NCBI RefSeq assembly: GCF_027409185.1
Contig: NC_084460.1
Coordinates: 63,624,501 to 63,688,500, forward strand
DNA: 64,000 nt
From: Cynocephalus volans
Lineage: Eukaryota > Chordata > Mammalia > Dermoptera > Cynocephalidae
Direction: 5' to 3'
The translations under genes and the position numbers were made by a program. This document shows positions 21,288 to 33,934 of the stretch, piece after piece (positions within the stretch are counted from its first letter, which is position 1; each line of letters starts with the position of its first letter). Under the pieces are notes generated by a model. That model did not search any database, was not told the origin of the DNA, and worked only from the letters and a program-made list of their open reading frames with translations.

Positions 21288-22559
21288 ATTTTTTTATTTT
21301 TTTGCCATCAATGTATTTTAATGCTATGTTTATTTTATTAGAAAAGTGGTTCTTTGTATTGAGGTAAGCCTGCCATATTAGAAAAAGACCACGTTTTTAC
21401 TTGGTGTGGTCATCTACATTCCCCAGCTCCCACCCAGATATCTCTGGCAAAAGGCAGCAAAAATGGCTCAAAGTATATCATGGATGAAGTCGTCTCTCCT
21501 CTCTTGCCCACCCCTGTCCACCATCTCCTCCAGCCCACACACTCTAGATGAGAGGCATACTCCAACACTAAGATGCCAAAGCTCTCTGTTGCATGCTGAA
21601 ATTTTTCTTCTTCAGGTAGATTAATGTGCCATCCTAATTATGTGACAATTTTGTTTGCAAGCCCTGTCCAATTCCCTCCAGTTCCATCCACCCTTTAATG
21701 TGTCCCTATCTCTAAGATAAAGTGTTATTGTCTATTATCCCACTGGACTGCTACTTTTCTTATGGAAGCATTAAGAAAAAAGCAAAATATATTTTGAACC
21801 CATATCTCTATCTAAAGTGAAAGATAAAAGCCACTTTTGGGGGCTTCATCCAATTGCTAGTGAGGAAGCTGCACAGGGAGATGAAGAGAGTGAGTCATTG
21901 GCTACGTGAGTCCAAGTGGCCATGGCCCTGCAGACCCTTCAGGCATTTGTATCTGTGGATCCAGTATGACACAGAAAGCCAGGACCCCCAAGAGCCCACC
22001 CTTCATTTTATGAGGCTTTCCCTGGCAGCCCTGGATAGTCTGGGAATAGCAGAGGATTCTGCTAATGCTCAGTGTATGAATCAAATTCTGAGTCTCCACA
22101 CATGAGACCAGGATATTAAGAAAAGACTTTCAGTTCTTAGTAAGGAAAACAAATGATCCTACATGTTCAACTCGTACATTTGGAAGTGATAATTGCAAAT
22201 CTATTTGTTTAAAGAAATTCTTTAAAAATATTCCCTGAGGTATCTTGTAAGGCTACCAACTCCCACAGGAATGAGCTTCAGGGCGTTTTTTCTTTGGCTG
22301 GTAGTTGGGAACAAAAGGTGCTGAAGAAAGTATAGGTGGCCAGGGTGGACCCCTGGTTGATCTTGGAATTGTGGACAAATGATCAATGAACAGATTTCAG
22401 CAGGAGGATGGTGTCCCGGAGGCTCCTGAATTTGGCATGGAATTGCCAATCCACAGGGAAGTGAGTGCTGTGTTGGTAACATAGAAGGTGGCTTACAAAG
22501 GCCTCCCCACCCACTGGCACTTCTATGTGCTGAGAATCCAACCAGCCCTGCTGTGAGGA
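21288..22559. other. Intergenic, no gene recognised
   Basis: Short frames at 21406-21624 and 21854-22105 have no domain. Base composition is near average. No transposon boundary was recognised. Confidence 0.4.
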
Positions 22560-22655
22560 GGCTGAGTAACTAGTTTGTTGCCATAAAGCGAGTAAGTGGC
22601 AGAGCTGGGATTCCCACTCAGGTGGTCTAGGCCTCAAAGTCTGTGCTCGCTCTCT
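22560..22655 (-). repeat. MIR SINE fragment, antisense
   Basis: GCGAGTAAGTGGCAGAGCTGG, GATTCCCACTCAGG, then CTCAAAGTCTGTGCTC match the antisense MIR core (AGTAAGTGGCAGAGCTGGGAT, TCGAACCCAGG). Confidence 0.7.
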
Positions 22656-23579
22656 CTCCATATCATTCAGCTGCCACTGCTGCCCACAGAATAGTTCCCT
22701 GAAGTCCTGAGGAGGCCGAGGGGGCTTAAGACCCAGCCCCATTGCATGTGTGTGGGTGTGTATTTGTCTGTGTGTCCCTGTATGGGTTTGTGCTCCTCTC
22801 TGATGCCCATATGTGAAGAATCCACACTGCAGCTGAGACAGATGGAAAAGGAAGTGAACAAGCTGACTCGCTAAATGCCCCACCCGCCTTCACTGGGGGA
22901 GGGAGGGTGTTCATGATTGCCAAGGGAACAGCCGTCTCCAGCTGCCAAACTGGGGCCATGAAGAGGAGCCTGTGGAGAAGACCATGAGAAGCTGCTGGCT
23001 CTGCTTAGACATTTATGCAGTCCATGGTTGAGGATCTGGCGGTGGCCTGGGCTGCTGTTGGTCAGCAGGGCTGGTGTCACAGGTGGATGGGAGGGCAGTC
23101 TGAATCCATTGCGCACCTCAATAGCTGCCCTTCACCGTGTCCACCCTGTGGACCTTCAGAGGGGGATGGCTACTACTTCATTTCTCCCACACCACTAACC
23201 TGGCACCCAGGGAAGGGACTCTAGGGAGCAGGGGTGCAGCTTAATTCAGTTGATGATAGAACAATTCTGCACAGCAACCTCTCAGAGCCTTCCAAATAGT
23301 GCACTCAAGCAATGGTTATTTTAGAAGGTATGTCCTGAGCCGTGGATTGATGACATGGCCACATCACATGCAGGTGTCATTGCCTAGAAGTTCTGGGGTT
23401 CAAGGGATTTGTGGCTGATCAAGGAAAAAACTATGATCACAAGAAGCTTTATGAGGTGGCACTTGGACAGGGTTGCAGGAGAGGGAAAGTTCCCTCATGG
23501 CATGAGACCCTCTATAGGCTGCAGTGCAGTGATGAGGGGTGGGGGTGGGGGGTGTGAGGAAAATGGAGAGACTGGTCAG
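22656..23579. other. GC-rich intergenic stretch, no gene recognised
   Basis: Contains an imperfect TG repeat at about 22745-22790 and a G-rich run at 23535-23556. Minus-strand frames at 22383-22883 and 22871-23116 have no recognised domain. The composition is compatible with conserved non-coding or old exonic sequence, but nothing more can be supported. Confidence 0.4.
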
Positions 23580-23800
23580 GCTCCCTTATCCAGCTGAACA
23601 TGACTCAGCATGTGTTGTAAATATGTAAAAGTAGTATAACTGCACACCTACGCCCATATACTTCTTGGCTATTTGCCACTATTGTGTTCTCTGGTATAAA
23701 AGACAACAGCTCTGATCTACTGGCTGGCTGAGCTCATGTCTGAATAAAGCATGCCAACCTTACTAATGGCTCCCAGAATCTATTTCCAATGACCTAGCTC
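23580..23800 (+). repeat. Possible ERV LTR fragment
   Basis: A GGTATAAAAGACAACAGC TATA-like box (about 23693) is followed some 50 bp later by TCTGAATAAAGCATGCC, a polyadenylation-signal spacing typical of an LTR R region. No partner LTR or TG/CA terminus with duplication was found, so this is a weak call. Confidence 0.3.
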
Positions 23801-24239
23801 ACGATCTGCACAGGACAGGTATGAAGGGTCTGTGACCCAGCCTGAAAGGGGGTTGGAAGTGGGGTTTACTATGTTGCTCAGTAGCACAATGGAGAGCCTC
23901 TGGGTCTGAGGGCTTGAAAGGCAACAACAGCTTGCACTTTATAACTGCAAGGCCCCATCTTATCAATGGGCAGCAGCTGTCAGTGAGGTTCCTCACAGTA
24001 TGCAAAGCAGGCAGGCTCTAAATGGCTAAAAATTTGCTTGTTTGGGCTACTTTAAAAATAATCGGTGTGTGAAAATTTGAGTTTGGTGCCACAGGCTTTA
24101 GAGCTAATGGGTCTCATTTATTTAACAGGGAGTAAGACTGTCTGTCCTTATAGCTGATAGGGCCCCACTCCTTTATTGCCATGAGATGGCTTTACTATTT
24201 AGTATATAACTTTTCTCAGAGTGATTAATGCATTTGCAC
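23801..24239. other. Intergenic, nothing recognised
   Basis: No gene or repeat end could be supported here. Confidence 0.4.
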
Positions 24240-24640
24240 TTCTTACTGAGAGTGACCACCGGCATGTCACTGTTTCTGAGGCACCAGCGTGGCCCTGATA
24301 ATTTGCTTGTGCTCACTCAAACATGAGCCGAGTGCTTTCCATGTGTCCAGTGGCATGCTGGGTGCTGGAGACAGGAGAGCAGGAAGCCAGGTACTGCCCC
24401 TGCCCCTGTGGAGATTAGATTCTAGTGCGACAGGCAAATAGTGATTAATCACCCAGGTGAATATCTACTACAAACCGTGGAGGGGTTTGAAGAAAGGCAG
24501 GGGATGATATTTGGAGACATGATGGGGAGATATGATTTGTATAGGGTTGGGTGGAGGTTAGGGTTGGCTTCCTGGAGGATGTGACACTTGAGTCCGTGTC
24601 TGAAAGAGATGCAGGTCAGGAGAAATGAGAATGTGCAGCG
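24240..24640 (+). repeat. L2 LINE fragment
   Basis: CCGAGTGCTTTCCATGTGTCC, GGCATGCTGGGTGCTGGAG, CTGTGGAGATTAGATTCTAGTG and GGCTTCCTGGAGGATGTGAC, CTTGAGTCCGTGTCTGAAAG follow the L2 3' half in the right order (AGCGCCAACCACGTGCC, GCACCGTGCTGGGCGCTGG, CATGGAGCTTACATTCTAGTG). Confidence 0.6.
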
Positions 24641-24884
24641 AGTCCAGACATGCAACTTGACTCCCAAAGGTCCTGAGACAAGGGTCCTGACTTACCTGAG
24701 CACCTGGAATGGAAGAGGCCAATGTGAGGAGATTTGTCACAGGGGCAGTCACCACAGAGAGCCTCCACTAGAGCAATGACAAGCAGAAATTTGGGGTAGG
24801 AGTTGCAACAGGGAACCCCCACCAGGGTGGCCCTGGGCAGTGAACCCATGAAGGTTGTCTTGGACCTGTTCCCTGAAACTATTC

Positions 24885-26013
24885 TGTCTACCTAGGCCTC
24901 TGGGTCTATGATGGGACGGGGAAGCCTCAAAGATCTCTGAAATGCCTTTGGGGTCTTTCTTCCATTCTCTTGATTCCTTCCTGTTGCACTAATTTTTTAG
25001 GAGACAGTTGCTGGACTACACCCTTGGTTTCCTCTCCCAAGGACACCTTTTCACTCTCTACAAGGCCAGACTGACAGTTTTCCAATTTTTTACCCTCTGC
25101 TTCCCTTTTAATTATAAATTCTGCATTCATATCATGCCTTTGCTACCACAATTTAATGTAGACTGTTAGCAGTAGACACACAGTTGCTTGAATGCTTTGC
25201 TGTTTAGAAATTTCTGGAACCAAATACAGTGGTTCATCAATTTTAAGTTCCACATTCCATAAAACCCTCCAGCACGAACACAATTCAGCCAAGTCCTTTG
25301 CCAGTTGATAACAAGGGTGACCTTTGCTCCAGTTTCCAATAAGCTCATTTGCATCTGAGCCCTCCTCAGAATGTTCTTTACAATTCATATTTCTATCAGC
25401 ATTTAATCAATCTCGAAGTTCCAAAGTTTCCCTGGTCTTCTTGTCTTCTAAGCCTTCACCATAATATAGGCTGTTTCTAGGCTGCTCCTCCAAATTCTTC
25501 CAGCCTCAGCTCATCACTCAGTTCCAAAGCCATTTCCACATTTTCAGTATTGATTACTAGCAATGCCCCATTCCTGGTACCAATTTTCTGATTAGTCCAT
25601 TTCTTGTTGGTTATAACAGAATACTTGAACTGCATAATTTATAAATAAATGAAATTTATTTCTTACAGTTTTAGAGGCTAGGAAGTCCATGGTCCAGGGG
25701 GCACAGCTGGCGAGGGCATTCTTCTGGGTGGGAACTCTCTTCAGGGTTCAGTGGCAACACAGGCAATCACATAGGGAGAATGGCGTGAGCAAGAGCTCTC
25801 CTTACAAAGCCACCAGCATCACTCTCTGATATCCCATTAAGCCATTGACCTATTACTCCATGAATGGATTAACCCATTCACAAAGGCATAATCATGATGA
25901 TCCAACCACCTCTTAAAGACCCCACCTTTCAACACTGCCACAATCTGATTTCCCACCCTCTTAGCAGTGTTACAATGGTGATCAGTTTTGGGGGGACATT
26001 CACTCCACCACAG
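24885..26013 (-). mobile_element. Second MaLR: 5' LTR plus truncated internal region
   Basis: On the minus strand an LTR (26013-25590) is followed by internal sequence down to about 24885, where homology stops; the 3' LTR is absent. The internal part aligns with 16031-16711 of the complete element. Two minus-strand frames (25143-25388 and 24927-25130) are the decayed equivalents of the gag-like frame, sharing NELIGNW and EISKQQ. It is older and more diverged than the 14.7-17.1 kb copy. Confidence 0.78.
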
Positions 26014-26014
26014 G

Positions 26015-26545
26015 GGCTAATATCCAAATATATAAAGGACTCAAACTACTCATTAAGAAAAAACCCAAATAACCCTGTGAATAATGGGCAAAGACCTGGA
26101 TAGATATTTCTCAAAAGAAAACATACAAGTTGCCAGCAGATATTTTTTAAAATGCTCAATATCACTCATCATCAAGGAAATGCAAATTAAAACCACAATG
26201 AGATATCACCTCATACCTGTTAGAATGACTATAATCAAACAATGAAAGACAAGTGTCTACAGCAATGTGGAAAAAAGGGTACACTTGTACACTGTTGGTG
26301 GAAATGTAAATTAGTATGGCATTACTGGAAAATAGTTTGAAGATTCCACAAAACATGAAAAATAAAACTACAATATGACTCAGCAATCCCACTTCTGGAT
26401 ATATGTCCAAAGGAACTGAAATCAACATGCCTAAGAGATGTCTGCACTCCCATGTTCACTGCAGCATTATTCACAATAGCCAAGACAGGTAAACAACTGA
26501 AGTGCCCATCAACAAATAAATAGATAAAATATAATAAAAGTCTGT
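26015..26545 (+). mobile_element. Sense L1 ORF2 C-terminal fragment
   Basis: CTAATATCCAAATATATAAAG, AAATGCAAATTAAAACCACAATG, ACACTGTTGGTGGAAATGTA and ACTGCAGCATTATTCACAATAGCC are the end of L1 ORF2. Truncated at both ends. Confidence 0.88.
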
Positions 26546-27689
26546 CACTTAAAGTCAACTCTGTCTTGAATAAGTATAGCTATTTTGGCTTTGTTTTGGT
26601 TAGTCCCCCCCCCATTAAAATTAACATAACCATCTATTTTTCTTTAAATATGTATTTACCCTGGTATTTAAGATATCTCATAATTAGCATTTGGTAGATG
26701 CCCAGGGGACATGACCAGGGCTACTGGAGCTGTCTCCAGTAGGGACCAGTATAGGCGGTAGGGGTGACATGCGGGGCTGTCACCAGGATGGGAAGTCAGG
26801 AGCACCTGCAGCCTGAACTCCCATCACTGCACTTGTAGCTTGGTCTCCTAGGAATGGCCCATATCTATGTGAAGTGTTCCATCCTGAGTGGGTAGCATGC
26901 TGAGATCTAAGCTAAACCCAAGAACAATCAGAATTCAGAAAGGACTTCATGGATGTGGAAAGGAAGTTACACAGATTTTAAATAAAACTAAGAATCTATG
27001 TGAGGGTAAATAAAATAGGCAGGTTCTATTATGACTCCCTTTTTGAATATAAGGAAACAGAATCTAAGAGAGGTTTCTATAGTCTAAAGTCATACACAAT
27101 TGAAGCTGGAATTGACCGTATTGCCCCTATTAGTGGCAAAGCACACACATAGCACTCCATCAAAGGAAATAAAAATGTAGATATTCCTCAGTTACACAGC
27201 ACTTGGTACATACTCATACCTATGGTGCTGCCCCATATAAGGAATAGGAATAAAGGAAATAATTTTCCTTCCAGAGACTGCTTTTCACTGAGTAGAATAA
27301 AATGGGTAGTATGATTCACAGCTGTTTAAGTTGATGCAGACTTAAGCTGTTAACAATTATGTGACTAATTTGTGCATTTCTATTTAATGTTTCTATTAGA
27401 CCCACTGGCTGGCTCTGTGTTAGCTTCAAACATTAGAAAAAATTCTTCATTACTCAAGTTTTGTTATAATGGTCATGCAAATTTACATCCAATAGGAGAG
27501 TAGGAAAAATGTATGTAGTAAAACACTTTAGACTTAATATATTTAACAAGATATAAAGAGGCTAGAATGACATTTAATGTGGAAAATCCTAATGTAAGCC
27601 ACAATATTTATTAGGCTAAGTGTACATATTCCTTATCCACAGTTATGCAGTTCTCCACTAAATAAAATTTCTGTTAACATAGAACACTC
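26546..27689. other. L1 scrap, then unannotated sequence
   Basis: Bases 26546-26675 look like an antisense L1 ORF2 fragment (TTGAATAAGTATAGCTATTTTGG). The remainder to 27689 has no gene. A weak antisense MIR-like stretch lies near 27060-27110. Confidence 0.4.
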
Positions 27690-27895
27690 ATCTGCTGTAC
27701 ACTTGAAAGGGCTGTTCTGTGCTCTGTAGGCTGTTCTGTGTTCTGTTCAGCAGCATCCCTGGCTTTTACCCACTACCACTAGATGCCAGTAGCTCCTACC
27801 AGCCTCCAGTAATGACAACTAAAACTGTCTCCAGACACAGTCAAATGTTCCTTTGCAGGCAATATCACCATTCATATGTAACAGTTGATCTATTA
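27690..27895 (-). mobile_element. MER5-type hAT MITE fragment
   Basis: GTTCAGCAGCATCCCTGGC, TTTTACCCACTACCACTAGATG, CCAGTAGCTCCTACC, TGACAACTAAAACTGTCTCC and AGACACAGTCAAATGTTCC are the antisense order of MER5A, a non-autonomous hAT-Charlie element. One terminus is missing. Confidence 0.7.
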
Positions 27896-28449
27896 GTCAA
27901 ATTTTTTTTTTAATTTTGATACTATATTTGACATTTCTATTTGAAAATTTACATACATATTACATAGTTTTTCTTCATCACTAATACTCTGATATATATA
28001 AGAAAGTTGAAATTTTTGTTGAAAGTTGTGACACACTAAAGATATTTATGAAGATTTACCTAATTATCAATGTTCAATGAGATGTACCAGCCTGATAAAG
28101 CATTCCCGATTTGTTGTGTTATTTCTCCCTTTGATTTCTTTGATTTTTCCATAAACTGACTTGGGGTAAAAGGTGACAACAGGTTTCTCTCCTGCGTAAA
28201 TTTTCTGATAAACAACAACTGGTAACTTCTCTCAGAAAGTGCATATAGTGGGTTGGCAAGAATGGGCTGGTTGTGTTGTAATGCAAAAAGATCACACATA
28301 CAGTGACTCAGCAAAGTATTTATTTCTCATTCATGTAAAGTACAATTGAATGGGATTGGGATAAACGTGAGAAGATCTCTGGTTTCTTTAATCAATTCCT
28401 TCTGTCTTAAATCACAGTGGTCTTCCTTCTCCCACCTATGGCTCCTGCT
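27896..28449. other. 3' flank of the zinc-finger gene
   Basis: Unique-looking AT-rich sequence downstream of the minus-strand gene. On that strand an AATAAA lies at 28319-28324, about 0.7 kb after the stop codon; it could serve as a polyadenylation signal but nothing else supports it. Confidence 0.35.
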
Positions 28450-28843
28450 GTAGATCAGATGCCCACCCCCCAACCTCACTGAAGTTTAACCCTCACTATA
28501 ACTGTTGAGGGTGGTAAAACCCATTATGGTAATTGAAAGGTGGGGCCTTGAAGAGGTGATTAGATTGTAGGACCATGCTATAGTGAATGGATTAATTATG
28601 GTGGTCAGGAGCATGGTTCTGAGGTCTTTAAAAGGATAGCATATGAGTCTCTCTGCTCCACCATTTTCTGCAATGTGAGACTTCTGCATTGCTGTAAAGT
28701 AACCAAGGAAGACCCTTACCAGATGTTTTCTGGACTTTAGACTTCTTAGCCTCTGAACTGTAAGCAATAAATTTCATTTTCTTTATAAATTACCCAGTTC
28801 CAGGTATTTTGTTATAAGCAATAGAAATGGACTAATACAGCTC
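28450..28843 (+). mobile_element. MaLR LTR, variant subfamily
   Basis: Sense LTR with AAACCCATTATGGTAATTG, AAGGTGGGGCCTTGAAGAGG, TGATTAGATTGTAGGACC and a GCAATAAATTTCATTTTC polyadenylation region. It belongs with 47165-47598 and 62456-62835: all three share the TTGAAGAGGTGATTAGATTGT and GGTGGAGCAGAGA phrases (in either orientation). It lies just downstream of the zinc-finger stop codon, on the opposite strand. Confidence 0.75.
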
Positions 28844-29028
28844 CCAAGGCCACCATGGGGGTCATCTGCACTTCAGTCCCAGAGGGGATGAAAAATCAGA
28901 GAAGACTATGTGGGCATTTTTCTGTTTCCAGGCATGAAAGTAATGCTCATCACCTGTGTCCACACTCTACTGAACAGAGCTCAGTTATATGGTACTGCAC
29001 AAAATAATGGGAGGCAGATAAATGCAGG

Positions 29029-30782
29029 CTAAGTATGTGTCCCAGAGAAAAGAGAATGATTTTTGGAGAACACATAGCCAGTTTCTGTTACACAGGAGTT
29101 TTTGCCTGTGTGAGTTCTCTGATGCCTGCTGAGGTGTGATTTCTGAGAAAAGGTTTTCAAACATTTATTACATTCAGAAGGATTTCCCCCTGTGTGAGTT
29201 CTCTGATGTTTAGTAAGGACTGACTTCAGACAAAATGTTTTCTCGCATTCATTACATTCATAGGCTTTCTCCTCTGTGTAAGTTCTCTGATGTCTGCTGA
29301 GGTGTGACTTTTGACGAAAGGTTTTTCCACATTTATTACATTCATAAGGTTTTTCCCCTGTATGAGTTCTCTGATGTTTAGTGAGGAGTGACTTCAGACA
29401 AAACATTTTTCCACAGTCACTGCATTCATAAGGTTTCTCCCCTGTATGAGTTCTGTGATGTACAATGAGGTCTGACTTGTGGTAGAAAGTTTTCCTACAT
29501 TCTTTACATTCATATGGCTTCTCACCTGTGTGAGTTTTCTGGTGTGAGCTGAGATTTGACTTCACACAAAAAGTTTTTCCACATTCATTACATTCATAGG
29601 GTTTCTCCCCAGTGTGAATTCTCTCATGCCTAGCAAGGTATGACTTCTGGAAGAAGGCTTTCCCACATTCATTACATTTGTAGGGCTTCTCACCTGTGTG
29701 AGTACCCTGATGCATCCTGAGGTTTGACTTCTGGCGAAACGTTTTCCCACATTCATTACATTCATAGGGTTTTTCCCCTGTGTGAGTTCTCTGATGTATA
29801 GTGAGGTCTGACTTAAGGCAGAACAGTTTTCCACATTCATTACACTCATAGGGTTTCTCTCCTGTGTGAATTCTGTGATGTACAATAAGTGTTGACTTTT
29901 GGCAGAATGCTTTCCCACACTGATTACATTCATAGGGTTTCTCTCCTGTGTGAATTCTGTGATGTATAATAAGAGCTGACTTTTGACAGAAGGTTTTTCC
30001 ACATTCACAACATTTATAGGGTTTTTCACCTCTGTGGATTCTCTGATGCATAGTAAGGCCTGACTTCTGACAGTAGGTTTTCCCACATTCATTACATGCA
30101 TAGGGCTTCTCTCCTGTATGTATTCTCTGATGTACAGCAAGGACTGATTTCATGAAGAAGGATTTCTCACATTCACTACATTTATAGGGTTTCTCTCCTG
30201 TGTGTATTTTCTGATGGTTAGTGAGGTTAGACTTTTTAGAGAAAGTTTTCCCACATACATTACATTCAAATGTTTTCCTCCCTACCTGAGTTATCCCTTG
30301 GGCAATGAGAGCTGACTTATCACAGGCTTTCTCACATTCATTATATTTACAGAAGGTCTCTCCCATTTGAATCCTCTTACATGTCAATAACATGGCCCTT
30401 GTGTTGGAGGTATTCCCTTGTCCACTATATTCAAAATGCTTCTGCCCAGACTCATTCCTGTGATGCTCACTAAGATGTTCACAACACCTCAGGGACTTAC
30501 CAGTTACATTACTAACATCAGGCTTCTCTCCAGTATGCATCTCATCAGGCTCTCTAGGGAAAAGAGCATGCTGACATACATTAAACTCCACAGGCCTCAT
30601 TTCTGAAAACTTCCCATTATGTACAATCAAATTTGAAATATGCTTTAAGCTCACATTAAATGTTTTTCCTAATTTAACTCTTTCCTCAATTGAAGTGTCG
30701 CTGTTGGTGATTGCAACTTGCCGCAAATGTCTACCATGACTTTCTTGGCTCCTCTCAATGACGTTATTGACTATCCGGACAT
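29029..30782 (-). CDS. KRAB zinc-finger protein, terminal C2H2 exon
   Basis: Terminal coding exon of a KRAB zinc-finger transcriptional regulator, a nuclear DNA-binding protein expected to recruit TRIM28/KAP1 corepressor. On the minus strand it follows an acceptor (TTATTTCTCTTTTCAG) and runs 1754 bp to a TAG at 29029-29031. About 170 residues of spacer come first, with degenerate finger remains ([17 protein letters not shown]), then 14 tandem fingers of 28 residues from about 30264 to 29089. Thirteen keep both Cys and both His. Finger 12 has Tyr in place of the last His (HQRTYTEEK). Linkers are mostly TGEKPY; those after fingers 3, 12, 13 and 14 differ. A fifteenth, C-terminal finger is decayed (VTETGYVF). 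Nearly all fingers have Lys-Ser at helix positions 1-2. Open in the ATG-less exon frame, and phase-compatible with the KRAB-b exon. The general architecture recalls ZNF717-like proteins, but I do not assign an orthologue. Confidence 0.95.
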
Positions 30783-32119
30783 CTGAAAAGAGAAATAAAT
30801 AATCATATCCATGAACCACACATGAGCATTTCTTACAGAATGCTCATGTAAAGAAGTTTCTTCCTATCCTAGTGGCATAAAAGTTTATAAACATCAATAG
30901 GGATATTGGTTTTACAAGTATGTTTTTTTCTCCCTGCTGACTTAAGGTAACAAATTACATTAACAGCTTTTTAAGTATTAAATCATGCTTTTCGTTGCTT
31001 CTTTAATTTTTTTTTAAATTTATGAAGAAATATGTGGCAAAAATACTCACCTACCGCCTAGTTGTAGTTTTCAACTAAGCGCTTATCACCTGCCATTTGT
31101 ATTCTCTATTCTTTTTCTCCATCTAATTCTAACAACAGTGGTGCATCGTGCTAGTATTTGTCTCATTATTCTGCTTTGAAGATGGCAAGGTATGCCTGGA
31201 TCAGCTACTTGCAGGGGCAATAGCCAGCCATTTTTCTGTCACTTAAGCAGAAACATGGCTTAGGATCAGGATTTTGTACCTAGGTAAGTTTAGTTTTTAT
31301 TTTTCCCTGGAGCATGGCTATAGGTATCTGGGAATTTTTCAAATAAAAAAAAATAATTCTCCTTTTCGCCACAGTAAATGAAAACAATTTTCTCCAAATT
31401 CCTCATTAACGTGATTTCCACTGCTTCTCAGAAGCATAACAGGTACAGGAAAGTCCCCCACCCAGAGCATCCCCTCCCTTCTGGTCTAAAGGATTTGCTT
31501 TTGCAATCTAGGCTGTGCTCACCATCTTTGAAAAATGGTTTTCTAGTTCCTTCTGAGATCAGCTTGCATTCCCTCCCCTACTCCCATTCCTGATGCATGC
31601 ATTCTTGCTTGACAATTCACTACCGCTCAAGGCTTCTGTTTTGTGCAGTGGAGTTTCAGCTACCTCCCAGCTTCATAGAAAATGGAGTCTCTTGTGCATT
31701 TCACATTCTCTTTATTGTTTTAGAATAATTTCCACAAAGAGTAGGAGAAAATGCTAACTTGAAACTCCATTCCCTAACAGAAATATGAGTCCTTTAACAT
31801 GAAACCCTTGGTTCACCTGGCCTTAGGACTCAGAATATCTAGGTTGTCCTCTTAAATCCAGGACTATCCCTTTCCACTTCCTATGCTGGGTCCTTCTCAG
31901 CTTCATGATTCCTGATTTCATAGTACACAAGGCTTACTCCTGGACCTCTTTGATCATTTGCTTATCAACTCCCCAGGTAACCTCCTCTATAAGTATGGCA
32001 TAAACACCACCTTTACACCACAAATTTCCAAGTATGTATCTCCAATAGTGATGTCCACTCTCAAATACAAATTTTATAGTCACTTTCCCAGCCTCCCTGC
32101 CCAGTATGTGCTGACTGAC
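30783..32119 (-). other. Intron of the zinc-finger gene
   Basis: Between the KRAB-b donor (GTCAG at 32119) and the terminal-exon acceptor. It is AT-rich and holds no obvious young transposon. The plus-strand frames at 31378-31593 and 31958-32182 are chance frames; the latter is the shadow of the KRAB-b exon. Confidence 0.7.
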
Positions 32120-32212
32120 CTGGTAGGCTCTGGTTTGGGAGTTCTTCTAACGCCCATGGGTCTGTTCCTTGCTCCAACTTGAAAATCACCTCAGGTTTGG
32201 TAAGGCAGTACC
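32120..32212 (-). CDS. KRAB-b box exon of the zinc-finger gene
   Basis: A 93-bp minus-strand exon between acceptor TTAACAG and donor AG|GTCAGT. Joined after KRAB-A in phase 1 it reads YCLTKPEVIFKLEQG, then TDPWALEELPN, the hallmark KRAB-b motif. It ends in phase 1, which joins correctly to the AT|GTCCGG start of the terminal exon. It is too short and spliced to have been called from a simple frame scan. The b box assists corepressor binding by the A box. Confidence 0.93.
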
Positions 32213-33039
<827 letters not shown>

Positions 33040-33934
33040 CCCCTCCATGTGAAAGACTTGAAAGAAAAATCACATGATTTTATCAATAAATGCAGAAAAA
33101 AACATTTGACAAAATGCAGTTCCCATTCATTATAAAATTCTCAGTAAAAACATAATAGAGGGAATTTTCTCAACTTGATAAAGATTATCTCCACAAAACT
33201 ACAGCTAATATGATTTTTAATGGTAAGAAACTCAAAGCTTTCCCACTAAGATCAGGTACAAAGTCAGGTTATCCCCCTTTCCCACTCCTTTTCAACATCG
33301 TACTGGTAGTACTATCTAACACATTAAGACAAGAAAATAAAATAAAAGATATACAGACTAAGAAGGAAGAGACAAAACATCTTTGTTCACAGATGACATG
33401 ATCCTCTATGTTGAAAATCCAAAAGAACTGACAAAAAAATTCCTGGAACTTTTAAGTGATTATAGCAAGACTGCATAGTAAAAGGTGTATTAGCCTGTTT
33501 CATGTTGCTTATAAGATAAGACTTAAAACTGAGTAATTTATAAAGAAACAATTTATTTCTTATAGTTTTGGAGGCTCAGAAGTCCACAGTGCAGGGGGCA
33601 TATCTCTGGTAAGGGCCTTCTTGGTGGTGACTCTACAGGGTGTCATATGGCAAAAATGGCCTGAGCAAGGGAACTAACCTTCTTATTTGCCCTCCCTATA
33701 AAGCCATCAAAACCATGCCCATGAGGTCACAGTCCTCAAGACCCAATCATCTCTCAAAGGCCCTACATTTGAAAAACATAATTGGATTTCCCACCCTCTT
33801 AATACTGTTACATGGAAATTAAATTTCTAACACATGAACATTTGAGGGACAAATCTGACTCAAAGCATAAGAGTAATATACAAAAGTTAATCACCTTCCT
33901 ATATACAAGCAATAACCAAATGAATTTCAAAAGA
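33040..33934 (+). mobile_element. Sense L1 ORF2 fragment, split by an LTR
   Basis: Sense L1 ORF2 just after the catalytic core: TTTATCAATAAATGCAGAAAA, CTAAGATCAGGTACAAAGTC, TCACAGATGACATGATCCTC. It is cut by a MaLR LTR at 33487-33838 and resumes with AGTAATATACAAAAGTTAATC until about 33934, where 5' sequence of another L1 begins. Confidence 0.83.
33487..33838 (-). mobile_element. Solo MaLR LTR
   Basis: Antisense MaLR LTR (GTATTAGCCTGTTTCATGTTGC, CTGAGTAATTTATAAAG, GGAGGCTCAGAAGTCC; ending ACACATGAACATTTGAGGG). It lies within the L1 ORF2 fragment and is therefore younger. Confidence 0.8.

Noticed and set aside
22383-23224. Coding exons in the GC-rich 22.4-23.2 kb stretch
   Set aside because: Frames on both strands overlap, no splice-bounded exon with protein-like composition was found, and part of it is an MIR.
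29562-30140. Minus-strand frame of 192 codons inside the zinc-finger exon
   Set aside because: It is an out-of-frame shadow of the finger array; its periodicity comes from the 84-bp finger repeats.
29029-30820. CRISPR-like array because of regular 84-bp repeats
   Set aside because: The repeats are coding C2H2 fingers with conserved codon positions; spacers are not unique DNA and the genome is mammalian.
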